Below the pieces are notes generated by a model. The model did no database searches and was not told the DNA's origin. It was given only the letters and a program-made list of their open reading frames with translations. This document shows, piece by piece, positions 63,530 to 64,000 of a stretch of DNA of 64,000 nucleotides (its first letter is position 1; each line of letters begins with the position of its first letter). Where the stretch lies: positions 1 through 64,000 of the forward strand of contig WHUX01000082.1 in assembly GCA_015179025.1 (NCBI GenBank), read 5' to 3'. The position numbers and the translations under genes were made by a program. The DNA is from Terfezia claveryi. Lineage: Eukaryota > Ascomycota > Pezizomycetes > Pezizales > Pezizaceae.

Positions 63530-63803
63530 CCCCGAACCCTAAACCAGTCACAACCCCAAACCAGTCACAACCACAGCCTTCTAGCAGGCCCTACTAGACC
63601 TCAACGACCACCCCACTGATTAAAGCAACATCGCAACTCCCCCCAACTGTACCAACTGCACTCGTATGCAAATCAAAGTCCATCACTAGCAAACTCAAAC
63701 CAGGCAAAGTCTCATCACCAGAAACTCAAACAAGGTAAATTCAGTCCCACGCTACGTATCCATGGTTCCCCAAAGTATAGGATCTGACACCCTAAAGGGT
63801 AAA
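63530..63803 (+). repeat. Duplicated flank of the 151-aa ORF
   Basis: CCCTAAACCAGTCACAACCC, TTCTAGCAGGCCCTACTAGA, CATCACTAGCAAACTCAAAC, CATGGTTCCCCAAAGTATAG correspond to the reverse complement of 41085-41400. The flank is clearly alike but has indels, including fewer tandem units. Confidence 0.8.
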
Positions 63804-64000
63804 ATGGCTGCAAAGCCAACGATAACCATCCATTTATCTACGACCGCCGGGCCTAGACCTCTAACCGAGCTCAACTGTCGTCCACACACACCTCGAACCG
63901 CCCAGGTTCTCGAGGACATATTCAATATCTTGCGCCAGCACATTATCTACGGTCACGATATCAACTTCCGCATAGCATTCCTTGTTTTCAAGATCTATGC
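63804..64000 (+). CDS. Second copy of the unknown 151-aa ORF, cut by the window end
   Basis: MAAKPTITIHLSTTAGPRPL, TELNCRPHTPRTAQVLEDIF, NILRQHIIYGHDINFRIAFL: open to base 64000 (65 codons). It agrees with the copy at 40614-41069 at most positions. Differences are substitutions without frame change, which supports a real protein. Confidence 0.55.
   Translation, partial: MAAKPTITIHLSTTAGPRPLTELNCRPHTPRTAQVLEDIFNILRQHIIYGHDINFRIAFLVFKIY

Noticed and set aside
1..64000. tRNA, rRNA, riboswitch or telomeric repeats
   Set aside because: I looked for tRNA T-arm words with matching acceptor ends, rRNA-like blocks and TTAGGG arrays and found none convincing; a covariance-model scan would settle it.

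Overview
This window looks like repeat-rich, gene-poor nuclear DNA of a filamentous fungus, most likely an ascomycete of the Pezizomycotina. The reasons are: fungal mobile-element families (Plavaka-type DNA transposase, Ty3/gypsy elements including a chromovirus with a chromodomain, LINEs with an RNase H domain, pogo-like elements); short GT-AG introns; fungal-restricted domains (FunK1 kinase, crinkler-like NTPase-nuclease, an OTT_1508-like deaminase); and damage of the RIP type (C-to-T at CpA and the mirror G-to-A) in several elements. I cannot name the species. I found no convincing intact housekeeping gene, no tRNA and no rRNA.

Layout. 1-3511: broken Plavaka transposase on the minus strand, split by a hAT-like foldback element (1004-1866). 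4390-5540: a cluster of short repeats. 5968-10234: two decayed, charged host-type or mobile genes. 10760-23110: a full-length Ty3/gypsy element (Gypsy-1, minus strand) with both LTRs, a 5-bp target duplication, PBS, PPT and an extra ORF downstream of pol. That ORF is split by a 2.85-kb palindromic element (12983-15827). 23313-23560: a small relative of the palindromic element. 23580-27508: a heavily RIP-mutated chromovirus (Gypsy-2). 28-35 kb: solo LTRs, a TA-flanked pogo-like derivative, small unknown ORFs and a RecQ-like helicase fragment. 36565-39447: a pogo-like transposon with TIRs and TA duplication, carrying a solo LTR inside an apparent intron. 39.5-45.8 kb: LINE fragments, LINE tails, a duplicated unknown 151-aa ORF and a satellite. 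45.9-46.5 kb: FunK1 kinase remnant. 48.3-50.7 kb: crinkler-like gene broken by a pogo-like insertion. 51.5-52.9 kb: deaminase-like remnant. 53.46-55.93 kb: LINE reverse transcriptase and RNase H with a 3' hairpin tail. 56-64 kb: another short-TIR element, satellites, more LINE remnants, a fourth solo LTR of one family, and a second copy of the 151-aa ORF running off the end.

How the parts relate. Nothing here forms an operon or a metabolic pathway; the window is a layered record of insertions. Many boundaries can be read to the base because target duplications survive and, in three cases, the host reading frame becomes continuous when the insertion and one duplication copy are discounted. The two most unusual themes are (1) a set of short-TIR elements, each built from its own dense subterminal repeat word, two of which enclose inverted arrays of the same AT/CG satellite, and (2) very short LINE-tail insertions (36-108 bp) with clear target duplications, implying that the LINE machinery recognises a small 3' hairpin.
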